Assembly (NCBI GenBank): GCA_004195635.1
Contig: PSPT01000004.1
Coordinates: forward strand, 1 to 64,000
Length of the DNA stretch: 64,000 nucleotides
From: Methanobacteriota archaeon
GTDB lineage: Archaea; Thermoplasmatota; Poseidoniia; Poseidoniales; Poseidoniaceae
Direction of reading: 5' to 3'
Below are positions 42,490-51,428 of this stretch, piece by piece; the first letter of the stretch is position 1, and the number at the start of each line of letters is the position of its first letter. A program made the translations under genes and the position numbers. The notes below the pieces were generated by a model, which did no database searches, was not told the origin of the DNA, and saw only the letters and a program-made list of their open reading frames with translations.

Positions 42490-45144
42490 ATGCAAACCAC
42501 CATTGATTGTGCCGTCATTACTGCTCGTTATCAAGCAGTTGAACGAAATGATGGTGAAACTACAGTCCTTGAATTGTGGTGCCGGTGTAAAGATGGGCGC
42601 TCAGCAGTCATATTGATCAATGGCATTAACCCATGGATTGAAATTGCCTCGCCGGGAATTTGTGAAAACCCGGAGGAACTTCCTCATGACATATTAGCAA
42701 AACTTCAGCGAGTATTAGATGATAGTGATGTTATTTCAGTTGATGAAGAAGGAATAAAATGGACGGATATGGGAGAAAAGAAGCACTGGCGGGTTGGGGT
42801 TAGGCAACCATTTGTTGTTCGTAGTTTACGCGACAGGTTGCAAAAAGAAGGGTGGGTATTGTCTGCATCGGATATTGTATATCAACACCGTTTTTTCCAT
42901 ATTCGTGACCTCGGCACACATGTTTCAATTAGAGGCGATATACTCTTTGAAAAGGAAGGAATTGATGGCAAGGAATGTGTCATTGAGGATGATTTCTCAG
43001 CCTTGACAAAAATTAAGACTGCCGGAGGGAGTGGAATATATCCCGTCGATATTATCGTCTCTGCGAATTACGATGATTGCAATCAGTGTGAACCTTTCCA
43101 AGCACCATGGACCGTTTTTTCTTTTGACCTCGAAACTTCTATTCTCCATGATACCGTGCTTTGTGCAGCAGCAACAATTGAAAACTGGTCCACTGGAGAA
43201 AGAACCACTTATTCATTTAATGGTAAGGAAGAGGATATTCTAATAGGGCTTACAGATTTGGTAAGAGAAAATGACCCAGACATCATTACTGGATATAATA
43301 TTGACAACTTTGACCTAACCCGATTATCCGAGCGTTGTGAGGTGTTGAGCGGGAAGAGAAGATGGAGGCGGCAAGCCGAATTGTTCGGTTGGGGGCGGGT
43401 GGATATCTTAGAAAATGAAAGTAAGCGGAGGCGCGATGGTTTATTGCCTAAACGCGGGAATACTCGTGCTTGGAGTATTGCAGGGCGTTGTGTGATGGAT
43501 GCTTGGTGGCAGGCGAGAATGACTCTGCGGCCAAAGCGAGAAACTCTAAAATTTGTTTCTAATTTATTATTTCCCGATAATATTGAATTACAAAAAATGG
43601 ATATTGATTCGAGCAAAATGGATGAAGAATGGGCTACTCGACCGGAAGAAGTTCTCAAATATTGTGAAAGGGATGCCGAATTGCCCCTTTCTATCCTTAG
43701 ATCCATTCAAGCAGTTCGGCGAAAAGAGGCAATAGCAGCAGTTGCAAAAACAAGTTTAGATGTCGCGGCAAATGGAGTCACCAGTCAATTATTGGATAGT
43801 CTGGCGATCAGATATGCTGATGCGAATGACATCGCAGTTCCTATGACACACAATGTTCGCAGAACCTCACACATTGAAGGAGGATATGTTCATGATGTTG
43901 AAGCCGGAATTCACCCGTGGATTACTGTCCTTGATTTCAAATCAATGTACCCCTCAATCATGATTGGAAATAATATTTGTTTTACCACCAGAATTGACCC
44001 CATTCATCCAGATCAACCTCTCAAAGACGAAACCATACACACCTCTCCTACAGGGGTTACATTTCACAATTCACAACACAGAAAGGGTATGGTGCCTGCA
44101 CTTCTGGAGCATCTAATGGGACTTAGAGACACCCATAAGGAAGCGATGAAGGAAGCGCGAATACAAGGAGACGAAGCCCTTGTAGCATTTCATGATCAAA
44201 TGCAATATGCAGTGAAGATAATGATGAATTCCTTTTATGGGGTATTTGCAAGTGTATTTTATCGCTTTACCCACAAAGATTTGGGTGCATCAATTACCGC
44301 ATGGGCGAGGCATAATATCAAAACAATAATTCAGAAATTAGAGGATGAGGGGAATCACGTGGTCTATTCCGATACTGATTCTATTTTTGTATGCGCCCCA
44401 ATTTCCAAAGAAATTTCGCCGACTAAACCTAAGAAAGGCAAGGAACTCAAGACTTGGAATTCTGCAAAGAAAGAGCTCATTCGTTTTGGAAATGAGTTGG
44501 CCGAACGCTTTAGCCAAGATGAAGCGGTTCTAGAATTTGAAAAAGGGCTTTCTGTATTCTTTTCTCATGGAGCCAAAAAGCGATATGTTGGACGAATAAT
44601 ATATCCTGAGGAAGACATGATTGTACGCGGATATGAAACTCAAAGAAGCGATTCTTTTGATGCCCTCACTAACAATATGCAAAATATGTTCGAGATGATT
44701 TTGGAAGGGCGCTCAGAAAATGCAGTGAAATCAGTAGTAGATTTAATCAAGGCAGCAAAGCGAAATGAAATTCCAATTGAGCAACTGATATTGAGCAAAA
44801 CATGCAAAGGGGTATTGCTAAAAAATGGCGAAGTGGATTTTTCAAAGCACTATGCAAACCCCGATAGTATGGCATCAGTTAGGGCGGCGAAAAAGAGAAT
44901 GGAGAGAAATTTGCCTTTCACTCCTGGAATGAAAGTGGGATTCATTGTTACCAATGGGAAAGTAAGCCCAATGGAAGTTGAGCCGTGGGATGAAGGGCAA
45001 GAAAATGGTGGTATTGCTAAATATGACGGTGATTTTTATGCCGAAAGGTTGGCTACTGCTTTGGGGCGAATAACTGAAGCGTTTGAATGGTCATCAAAAG
45101 AATTACTCGCTGGTAATCGTCAGGCAAATTTGTTTTCGTTTTAG
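42490..45144 (+). CDS. polB: DNA polymerase, family B
   Basis: A replicative-type B-family polymerase with 3'-5' exonuclease, 884 residues, without an intein. The exonuclease motifs are FSFDLETS (D213/E215), NIDNFDLTRL and YCERDAELPL. The polymerase motifs are DFKSMYPSIM (D482), MMNSFYGVFAS and YSDTDSIFV (626-631), followed by the KKRYVGR thumb-side motif. SMYPS and YSDTDS are mild variants of SLYPS and YGDTDS. The start ATG 42490 is the only one upstream of the conserved N-terminal domain. Poseidoniia are expected also to use PolD, not in this window. Confidence 0.95.
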   Translation: MQTTIDCAVITARYQAVERNDGETTVLELWCRCKDGRSAVILINGINPWIEIASPGICENPEELPHDILAKLQRVLDDSDVISVDEEGIKWTDMGEKKHWRVGVRQPFVVRSLRDRLQKEGWVLSASDIVYQHRFFHIRDLGTHVSIRGDILFEKEGIDGKECVIEDDFSALTKIKTAGGSGIYPVDIIVSANYDDCNQCEPFQAPWTVFSFDLETSILHDTVLCAAATIENWSTGERTTYSFNGKEEDILIGLTDLVRENDPDIITGYNIDNFDLTRLSERCEVLSGKRRWRRQAELFGWGRVDILENESKRRRDGLLPKRGNTRAWSIAGRCVMDAWWQARMTLRPKRETLKFVSNLLFPDNIELQKMDIDSSKMDEEWATRPEEVLKYCERDAELPLSILRSIQAVRRKEAIAAVAKTSLDVAANGVTSQLLDSLAIRYADANDIAVPMTHNVRRTSHIEGGYVHDVEAGIHPWITVLDFKSMYPSIMIGNNICFTTRIDPIHPDQPLKDETIHTSPTGVTFHNSQHRKGMVPALLEHLMGLRDTHKEAMKEARIQGDEALVAFHDQMQYAVKIMMNSFYGVFASVFYRFTHKDLGASITAWARHNIKTIIQKLEDEGNHVVYSDTDSIFVCAPISKEISPTKPKKGKELKTWNSAKKELIRFGNELAERFSQDEAVLEFEKGLSVFFSHGAKKRYVGRIIYPEEDMIVRGYETQRSDSFDALTNNMQNMFEMILEGRSENAVKSVVDLIKAAKRNEIPIEQLILSKTCKGVLLKNGEVDFSKHYANPDSMASVRAAKKRMERNLPFTPGMKVGFIVTNGKVSPMEVEPWDEGQENGGIAKYDGDFYAERLATALGRITEAFEWSSKELLAGNRQANLFSF

Positions 45145-45278
45145 CAACAACTCGTATACTCAATGCTATTGTAAGAGTGGAAACGATGGAGTTGAAATCA
45201 TTTCTCCATTGCCCAAAACCCCCTTTTCTTGAAAGATTATTAGAAAACTAAGACAACCCCCCCCCTCTCCCCCTCAAC

Positions 45279-45635
45279 ATGCTTTGGTGGCAATTGGTGA
45301 TTAGAGGGGCCGTTTCTGGCGGAGTGATAGTTGGAGCAAGTGAATTGGCCAAACGCTTTGATTTGCTTGGTGCTATTCTTATTTCTCTACCTCTTATGTC
45401 GATTATTGCAATAATATGGTTATACAATGACACCTCTGACACCGAGAAAATTGCCGATTTTGCTACAGAAATAATGTGGCTGGTAATACCTTCTCTAGTA
45501 TTGTTTTTCTCATTACCGATTTTTCTTCACCGAGGAATGGATTTTTGGCCAGCATTGGGCCTAGCGTGTGGACTAACAATTGTCGCATACGGAATTGGAG
45601 TTGGCTTAGTAACAAAATATGCAAACCCTGCTTGA
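45279..45635 (+). CDS. small membrane protein, DUF3147-like
   Basis: A 118-residue protein with four hydrophobic helices. The first contains LVIRGAVSGGVIVGASELAKR and the second GAILISLPLMSIIAIIWLY. That helix pattern and the LPLMS string agree with the DUF3147 family of small inner-membrane proteins, whose function is unknown. It follows polB on the same strand after 134 bases, a gap with an imperfect hairpin (ATGGAG...CTCCAT) and two C-rich runs just upstream of the start. A functional link to polB is not implied. Confidence 0.75.
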   Translation: MLWWQLVIRGAVSGGVIVGASELAKRFDLLGAILISLPLMSIIAIIWLYNDTSDTEKIADFATEIMWLVIPSLVLFFSLPIFLHRGMDFWPALGLACGLTIVAYGIGVGLVTKYANPA

Positions 45636-45655
45636 ACATATAGTGAATAAGGGAG

Positions 45656-46126
45656 TTACTTCTTCCATTTCTTGCGCCCATGTGACTTGCGTGATGCGGT
45701 GGCGCGGGATGCTGCTTGTTTGACTGAACCGGAAACTTTGCGCTGTGACTTTGCTCGGCGATCACCTGCTTTTGGACCGGCTTTAGTTGCCTCTCTTTCT
45801 TCACTTTTCCGTTCAAGCAATAATTCTCGCCATTTTAAGCCGACCATTTGCATGATTTCTTCTTTATTCGCTGAACCTAAATCTTTTTCTGCGCCTTTAC
45901 ATGAAACCCAAAGCCTACCTTCTTTGCCATGCGGCCTTGATGGGTGAGATACCTTTTCATCCGACTTGATTTTACGCAAACCAAGACTTCTTGCTGCCCA
46001 AATAAGTCCATCCAAATCTGGCTTTGGCACAGAAGAATCTTTTGCAACACGGCGGCCATTTCGCCGCGAAGATTTGGAATCAAAATATCCGGGCCACAAC
46101 ACGATTCGGTCGGGATTGAAGTCCAT
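45656..46126 (-). CDS. srp19: signal recognition particle protein SRP19
   Basis: SRP19 binds 7S RNA and prepares it for SRP54. The N-terminal domain is characteristic: RIVLWPGYFDSKSSRRNGRRV, then a PKPDLDGLIWAARSLGL helix and the loop SHPSRPHGKEGRLWV. At 156 residues it is longer than most archaeal SRP19 (about 90-100) because of a very basic C-terminal tail (SQRKVSGSVKQAASRATASRK), which probably adds RNA contacts. It lies 57 bases downstream of eS8 on the same strand. The 7S RNA itself is not seen in the window. Confidence 0.9.
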   Translation of the reverse strand: MDFNPDRIVLWPGYFDSKSSRRNGRRVAKDSSVPKPDLDGLIWAARSLGLRKIKSDEKVSHPSRPHGKEGRLWVSCKGAEKDLGSANKEEIMQMVGLKWRELLLERKSEEREATKAGPKAGDRRAKSQRKVSGSVKQAASRATASRKSHGRKKWKK

Positions 46127-46183
46127 CCATTACTCCTCCATATGTGCGAGAGGGGGCATCACCATTGAGGGTGACGGTTGAGT

Positions 46184-46564
46184 TCACCCGATTAGAACGC
46201 CGTTAATTACGCCGTCCTTTCCTGGGCGACTGGTGATTTTGACATCTCCAAGTTTGGTTTCAACAACTGCACCCTTGGTTAAAATATTTCTTCGCACATA
46301 GTTTGAATTACATGGATTTTCTGAAACATTAGTCATTTCAACGCGGTTTACTGAACCGTCTTTTGGATTCGCTACGGATATCATATTCTCTGAAAGAACA
46401 CGGGTCATACAGTTTCCGCCAGTCTTGCGGTAAACCTTATTCTTGGATTCGCCAATGAAAGCAATTTGCTTCTCAGTACTGATTTCAGTACTACGCTTTG
46501 AGCGTGCTTGAACTCGTCGTCCACCTGTGTTTTTTCTGCGGGAAATGCCGTGCCACTGAGCCAT
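46184..46564 (-). CDS. rps8e: ribosomal protein eS8
   Basis: eS8 of the small subunit, 126 residues. The start WHGISRRKNTGGRRVQARSK and the SVNRVEMTNVSENPCNSNY segment are diagnostic, as is the ending TSRPGKDGVINGVLIG. It starts 127 bases after the FAH-family gene and is followed by SRP19. GAGGACTTC upstream of the ATG is a good ribosome-binding site. No anomalies seen. Confidence 0.96.
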   Translation of the reverse strand: MAQWHGISRRKNTGGRRVQARSKRSTEISTEKQIAFIGESKNKVYRKTGGNCMTRVLSENMISVANPKDGSVNRVEMTNVSENPCNSNYVRRNILTKGAVVETKLGDVKITSRPGKDGVINGVLIG

Positions 46565-46691
46565 AATGAAGTCCTCCGGGGCTCTTGCCGACTTAACCTC
46601 TCTATTTCAAAGGGATGGTCGCGGCACTGCGCAGCAGATTTTGGGAACAATACCTCATGAAAGAAGGGGGAATTGAATTCCTTTTCAGCCA

Positions 46692-47318
46692 CTAAATACA
46701 AACAGCATCAATAATTGACAATAATTCTCCGTTTGAATGTTTTAACATTGCAACCACCTTTTGCCCTTTAGACAATGGACCGACTCCCGAAGGGGTGCCT
46801 GTAAACAGAGTATCATTTGTGCACATGGGAGCCCACTGCACTAATTTCTCCAATTGTTGAGAAGGTGAATAAGACATTTCAGAAATATTTGCGGATTGTA
46901 CTTGCTTACCGTCAAGGCTTAGAGAAATATGCAATTCTGCAACATATTCGTCAAAACCAATTTCTAATAGACTTAACTTATCACCCAATTCAAGCCAATT
47001 TCCAATAACCGCGGAATTAGAAAATGATTTGGCTCTTGCCCATGGTAAACCACTTTTCTTTAATTCTGCTTGAATATCACGAAGGGTTAGGTCCAATCCA
47101 ATTGCAATAGCATGTGGCTTTTGATTTTGGTCTAATTGAATTACCAGTTCTACCTCATGATGAATTTGTCCATCCATACAGTTAATTTCAGATATTGGAT
47201 TACTGCCACCTATAATTGCTGCATCTGGTTTCAAAAAAAATACCGGCTCAGGAGGGGTTTCACCACTCATTTCTTGCGCATGTTTTGGAAAGGTACGGAT
47301 CGCACACCATGCTGTCAT
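46692..47318 (-). CDS. fumarylacetoacetate hydrolase (FAH)-family enzyme
   Basis: A compact FAH-fold protein of 208 residues. It carries the metal-ligand motifs IHHEVELVIQL and GLDLTLRDIQAELK, the lysine in WARAKSFSNSAVIG, and the C-terminal TGTPSGVGPLSKGQ loop. The family includes fumarylpyruvate and acylpyruvate hydrolases and oxaloacetate decarboxylases; size and motifs place it in the FAHD1-like group. The exact substrate is open. It is the first gene of a minus-strand run with eS8 and SRP19, which is probably an accident of gene order. Confidence 0.88.
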   Translation of the reverse strand: MTAWCAIRTFPKHAQEMSGETPPEPVFFLKPDAAIIGGSNPISEINCMDGQIHHEVELVIQLDQNQKPHAIAIGLDLTLRDIQAELKKSGLPWARAKSFSNSAVIGNWLELGDKLSLLEIGFDEYVAELHISLSLDGKQVQSANISEMSYSPSQQLEKLVQWAPMCTNDTLFTGTPSGVGPLSKGQKVVAMLKHSNGELLSIIDAVCI

Positions 47319-47611
47319 GCTTTGCCCAGTAGTCTAAATTTGTTGAACCTACCTATAATATGCCTCTTGGAAATGCATAGCAAAAACAGCCAATGGAAGC
47401 AACTGCAATTAGTTGTATTGAAAGGTAGAAAGGTTGACCACAACACCGGAAATCACAATGTCGGGAAAAAGGCATGTGTCACTAGCAGTAATGTATGTCA
47501 TGACTTTACCCAAATCCGTTGATGCTGTGGCTCATATCGCTGAACGGATAATATTTCAGCAAGCAATATCAACTTGCGACAGCATGAAACCGCATACCTC
47601 GTGCGGCAATC
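47319..47611. other. 293-base gap with no supported gene
   Basis: Divergent promoters for the FAH gene and the PUA gene must lie here. A short + frame from 47434 overlaps the PUA gene start and has no recognisable content. I searched by eye for tRNA, SRP or RNase P signatures and found none. Confidence 0.4.
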
Positions 47612-48121
47612 ATGGCAAAGGATTGGCAAATCCGTAAACGCAGACCCGTAAGGCGAAAGAATATCGCCCCACTTCTCAAAGAATTAGAGGAGCATTTGGG
47701 TATTGACATGGCACTTGAAGGTGCATTTATTGAAATGGCTGAATATGGGCCTTGGAAGTTGGTTATTGTTGATAAAACCGCTCACGCAATTGAATTTCAA
47801 AACCCTCAAGGCGAGAGGGTTGTGTTCCTTACACTAAGAGGAATAATGGCTAGGGCTCCGCCAGATAAATGGGTCGAAGTTGACCATGGAGCAATTCCAT
47901 TTTTGATGAATGGAGCCGACTGTATGGTTGCTGGCATTCATGGAGCCGACGAGGGAATTATTGAAGGTGATTTGATTTGGATTAGGGACCAAGTTCACGG
48001 CCGACCTTTGGCTCTTGGATGGGCAAGTATGCCTGGACCAGACCTCATTACGGAAACAAAGGGTAAGGGTGTCAAAACCATTCACTTTGTCGGTGATGAA
48101 CTTTGGGAAATGGAACTCTAA
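47612..48121 (+). CDS. PUA-domain RNA-binding protein (Tma20/MCT-1-like)
   Basis: A 169-residue protein with an N-terminal alpha/beta domain (LLKELEEHLGIDM, WKLVIVDKTAHAIEF) and a C-terminal PUA domain: VEVDHGAIPFLMNGADCMVAGI, EGDLIWIRDQVHGRPLALGWA. The arrangement is that of archaeal MCT-1/Tma20-type proteins, which bind the ribosome or tRNA. A basic N-terminal stretch (IRKRRPVRRK) supports RNA binding. The start ATG 47612 lacks a strong ribosome-binding site. It stands alone between two gaps. Confidence 0.8.
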   Translation: MAKDWQIRKRRPVRRKNIAPLLKELEEHLGIDMALEGAFIEMAEYGPWKLVIVDKTAHAIEFQNPQGERVVFLTLRGIMARAPPDKWVEVDHGAIPFLMNGADCMVAGIHGADEGIIEGDLIWIRDQVHGRPLALGWASMPGPDLITETKGKGVKTIHFVGDELWEMEL

Positions 48122-48487
48122 ATATTCAATACACTTTTTTGAATAATCGCAAGGGTAGCATCTATTTCGGCCCGCTGAAAGCCCTTTTATTCGCCACTTC
48201 TGAATCAAAGGGTGTTATGCACTAACCCTTTGCTTCTATGTTAAACAATTTGAACAGGGTTTCAAATCTTTGTGGATTATTCAACAGAGTGTCGGAGAAA
48301 AAATAAAAACACAAAAAGAGTCCAATGAACATCATGCGCAAGGAAGTATTGGCCCCTTCTGCTTGGCTTGCTATCATTCGCCCCTACTCGTCTGGCGGCC
48401 CCATTATCCACTTTACTCGAGAAAATGTGCTAATATCCTTAATTAGACCAATGTCTTAATTGACAAAATTGAATAATGATTGTATGC
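48122..48487. other. 366-base gap between convergent genes, no gene supported
   Basis: AT-rich DNA with no convincing reading frame. It contains TTGTGGATTATTCAA at 48270-48284, identical to 14161-14175, an A-rich tract near 48297-48318 and a short GC-rich patch (48390-48402). Transcription from both sides should end here. Confidence 0.5.
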
Positions 48488-50218
48488 TTAATTCTTAGAA
48501 ACTACCATCCAACCGATAAGGCCAACAACTACTGCTGCTATTGCTCCAACTCCAATAATGCCTCCTGGAATCATAGCCATAACACCCTCGGTTTTATCTT
48601 CAATATCGTCCGAAGAACCATCGTTATTGTCATTGTTACTCGTATTTGAATTGCCTAAATCAATTTGACAAGAACCATCATCTTCGGTTGCTTCTGCATT
48701 GAAATTAGATGCGGTTGAGTCCATACAACCCAACAATGCTTCAGGCTCTGGTGCAGGGTAAGTACAACTGTTATCATCTTCGGTGGCTTGTGCATTGTAA
48801 TTTGTTGCAGTTGAATTCACACATCCCAATACCGGCACATTTGGATAAATGCAAGAACTATCATCAATTGTAGCATCGGCATTGAAATTTGTTGCAGTTG
48901 AATCCATGCATCCCTCAACGCTTTGGCTAGCAGCGATAGCGGCCATCATTTGGTCAACACTGTTTTCATTAGGGCCGAAAGAGCCATTGGTTGCTACCCA
49001 CGCAAAGGAAAGCCCTTCTTCCACATTTATTGAAGACACTCCTAACATTGAACTCTCCCATGCATTTGTTGTGGTATTAGTTGTATAGAGGGCCCAATAC
49101 CAGAAATCAGCATCTCCCCAAGATGCTGCTGAAACTAATCCACCGATTGATACTAAGTAGACTCCATACGTTTCAATAGAATAATCATATTCATGGCCCA
49201 ATAATGCGAACCCCATTTCAGATGCATTCCAAGCATTGGCTGAATCAATAACTGAAAAATTGGAAAATTGCGATGTACCGTCTGGCATGTAAATCATCAT
49301 GCTGACAGAAACATTATCATCTCCTCCATTATTATTATTCTCATTATCTATTATCATTTGATCTACACTAGAACCGTCAAATGGACCCCATGAGCCATTT
49401 GTTGCAACCCAAGCAAAACTGTCTTGACTACTGGCATTTACAAATGACACACCATCTATTGAAGGAGCCCAAGAACCATCTGAAATATCCAACAAGTAAA
49501 GACTCCAAAACCAATAATTTTCTTCACCAGATGGTACCTCACTCATCATACCCGCTATTGAATATAGAAGTACTCCGAGTTCAGGGTCTTCATCAAAGCC
49601 ATATTCTAATTCAAGTTTTTCAAAACCAATTAGTGAAGCATCCCAAAGTGTTCCATTTGAAGTCATGTTAATCGTTGTTGCTCTCTGAGTACCATCGGGC
49701 ATGTATACCATCATTCTCATGTCTTGAGGGCCATTTCCTCCATTCCCGCCTGTGCCATTTGTATTATTTTCGTCTCCGCCGCCGGTAGAATTATTCCCGT
49801 CACTTCCGGTACCTCCACCATTAGGGTCAATGACATGGATAACGCCAGTCATGCTTGTGTGGTAATTGCATTGATAATCATAAGTCCCAGGTGTCTGAAG
49901 AGAAACACTGAAAGTACCCCCTTGATTGATATTGCCGGAATCAAATGTTTCCGGCCCAGTACCCATATCAGTAACTGTGTGGGAGTTTGAGTCAACATTT
50001 GTCCATTCAACTGAATCCCCCATATTAATAGTAAGATTATTTGGAGTGAATGTATTGGAGATTTCTACTGGATGAGTTGTTGCGCCTCCTCCGCCACCGC
50101 CTCCGGCAGATGCTGTAGAAATGATTGGTGCGGTTACTGAAATAAGCATCATTATGGCAAAGAAAGTCATTATTCCACGCTGGGTTCGAGATGGCTCTTG
50201 AGAGGTCATGGGTTTCAT
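48488..50218 (-). CDS. cupredoxin-like surface protein with DUF4430-like domains and Cys repeats
   Basis: About 576 residues. A signal peptide (IMTFFAIMMLISVTAPIIS) is followed by a Gly-rich spacer and a plastocyanin-like domain. That domain has all four copper ligands: H in SNSHTVT, and C, H and M in YQCNYHTSMTGVIHV. Two similar domains of about 130 residues resemble DUF4430/transcobalamin-like folds (WFWSLYLLDIS, DFWYWALYTTN, each with AWVATNGS). Next come three 28-residue repeats with GCMDSTATNFNADAT and DDSSC. A TM (IPGGIIGVGAIAAVVVGLIGWMVV) ends the chain. Start ATG 50218 is chosen to leave room for the divergent gene. Copper/electron-transfer or metal capture at the cell surface is likely. 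Confidence 0.8.
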   Translation of the reverse strand: MKPMTSQEPSRTQRGIMTFFAIMMLISVTAPIISTASAGGGGGGGATTHPVEISNTFTPNNLTINMGDSVEWTNVDSNSHTVTDMGTGPETFDSGNINQGGTFSVSLQTPGTYDYQCNYHTSMTGVIHVIDPNGGGTGSDGNNSTGGGDENNTNGTGGNGGNGPQDMRMMVYMPDGTQRATTINMTSNGTLWDASLIGFEKLELEYGFDEDPELGVLLYSIAGMMSEVPSGEENYWFWSLYLLDISDGSWAPSIDGVSFVNASSQDSFAWVATNGSWGPFDGSSVDQMIIDNENNNNGGDDNVSVSMMIYMPDGTSQFSNFSVIDSANAWNASEMGFALLGHEYDYSIETYGVYLVSIGGLVSAASWGDADFWYWALYTTNTTTNAWESSMLGVSSINVEEGLSFAWVATNGSFGPNENSVDQMMAAIAASQSVEGCMDSTATNFNADATIDDSSCIYPNVPVLGCVNSTATNYNAQATEDDNSCTYPAPEPEALLGCMDSTASNFNAEATEDDGSCQIDLGNSNTSNNDNNDGSSDDIEDKTEGVMAMIPGGIIGVGAIAAVVVGLIGWMVVSKN

Positions 50219-50353
50219 TGGTGTGTGGTACAGTACTTCAATAATTTGGCGCGTTAATCTAGTATCATCAATCACAAATATGATTCGGTGCAGGAAATGT
50301 GAAGGAAAGCCCCCTGTAATACTATATACTCGCCAAAAAGTGCAGTTAATATC

Positions 50354-50941
50354 ATGCGACATAGAGCACTCTCATTCTGCCTATTGGCGACGTTGGTATT
50401 GCTATTCTCAATTATGCCGGTTTCGGGGTCTGTGGCTGGAGTCAATTTAGATGCTGACACTGAAGGGACACCTGTAGATTCGATTGTGCGAGATAATATT
50501 TCATTTGATTTTAAGGTATGGAATGTCTCAGTTTCATTGACTGAAGATGCTATTGGCAATAATACATCCGTTGCTATTTCAACCCAAATATGTGTTAATT
50601 CCGGATTTTGCCACACCCCTGCTACTATGACTCTTGAAGAAATAGCAAATGGAACATATTCTGGTTCAGTAACTCCAATGGATGATCACACCTATATTAA
50701 TTGGCGAATTATCTTATCTTATGAGGACAACACAACTGAAAGACTGCCCGCCTCCGGATGGTCAAAAATTTGGTCTGATTGTTGGCTAGATTTACATTCA
50801 GAACCTCCTCTTTGGGGAGGTAATGGTTGCCCTGAAGAAGTTGATGATGAAGGCTTTCTGCCCTCAATTGGTGTATTGGGTACAACTGCTACTTTGATGC
50901 TTGCTGGTGCAACTTACATTAATAGAAAGAATAAAGATTGA
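50354..50941 (+). CDS. small secreted membrane-anchored protein
   Basis: A 195-residue protein with an N-terminal signal (LSFCLLATLVLLFSIMPVSGS), a beta-rich ectodomain with several NxS/T sites and four cysteines, and a C-terminal hydrophobic segment (SIGVLGTTATLMLAGATYI) followed by NRKNKD. I do not recognise the family. It is divergent from the cupredoxin protein (136 bases apart), and both are surface proteins, so co-regulation is possible. Confidence 0.7.
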   Translation: MRHRALSFCLLATLVLLFSIMPVSGSVAGVNLDADTEGTPVDSIVRDNISFDFKVWNVSVSLTEDAIGNNTSVAISTQICVNSGFCHTPATMTLEEIANGTYSGSVTPMDDHTYINWRIILSYEDNTTERLPASGWSKIWSDCWLDLHSEPPLWGGNGCPEEVDDEGFLPSIGVLGTTATLMLAGATYINRKNKD

Positions 50942-50973
50942 ACTTCTTTCAGTACTATTTGAATAAAATAGGT

Positions 50974-51414
50974 TCACAAGCGCTTTTGGTGTTCATTAAT
51001 TCGTGACAGAAGTCGCCGCACATCAACACCCCAACTAGTAAAAATTACACTTGCTGAAGAATTATTTTTGCTTAATTTTCCGGCTTGCATTCCGGGAGAC
51101 ATTAGGTCTGAAGGGACGAGTGGTAAGTTTACACAAGCGAGGGTTGCTTGAACTCCATCGGCTACAACATCCAGTTTCAGCCATTTTTCACATTTGCCAA
51201 TATTATCCTTAACCTCAATATTTGCCTTCTCACTTTTCAGAAATCTTACGAGTGCTTGGAATAAGTCTTGTGGGTCATCAGTTGAAGCCGAAGGAGGTAA
51301 GCCCGAAAGGGCTTTTTCGTCAGCAGAACCGTAAGCAGAAAGGAAGGGCAAATCGGTGTCATGGGCATCAAGAAAGTCATCAAGACCACGCCCCAAACCC
51401 CGTTTTGCCGCCAT
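50974..51414 (-). CDS. small protein with ParB-like N-terminal LGRGL motif
   Basis: A 146-residue protein that begins AAKRGLGRGLDDFLDAH, closely resembling the first residues of chromosomal ParB/Spo0J (KRLGKGLDALF), the segment by which ParB stimulates ParA. The ParB CTP-binding and helix-turn-helix domains are absent. Instead the rest is an acidic/Pro linker (GLPPSASTDDPQDLF) and an alpha/beta domain of about 90 residues (EKWLKLDVVADGVQATLACVN, ASVIFTSWGVDVRRLLSRI) that I cannot place. It starts 14 bases after the ParA stop, so the two are clearly one operon. I infer that it is the ParA activator or cargo adaptor of this locus. Confidence 0.75.
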   Translation of the reverse strand: MAAKRGLGRGLDDFLDAHDTDLPFLSAYGSADEKALSGLPPSASTDDPQDLFQALVRFLKSEKANIEVKDNIGKCEKWLKLDVVADGVQATLACVNLPLVPSDLMSPGMQAGKLSKNNSSASVIFTSWGVDVRRLLSRINEHQKRL

Positions 51415-51428
51415 TCACATCTCTCCTG

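Noticed and set aside
47434..47637. 67-residue + strand reading frame before the PUA gene
   Set aside because: It overlaps the PUA gene start, has no ribosome-binding site, and its content does not resemble coding sequence.
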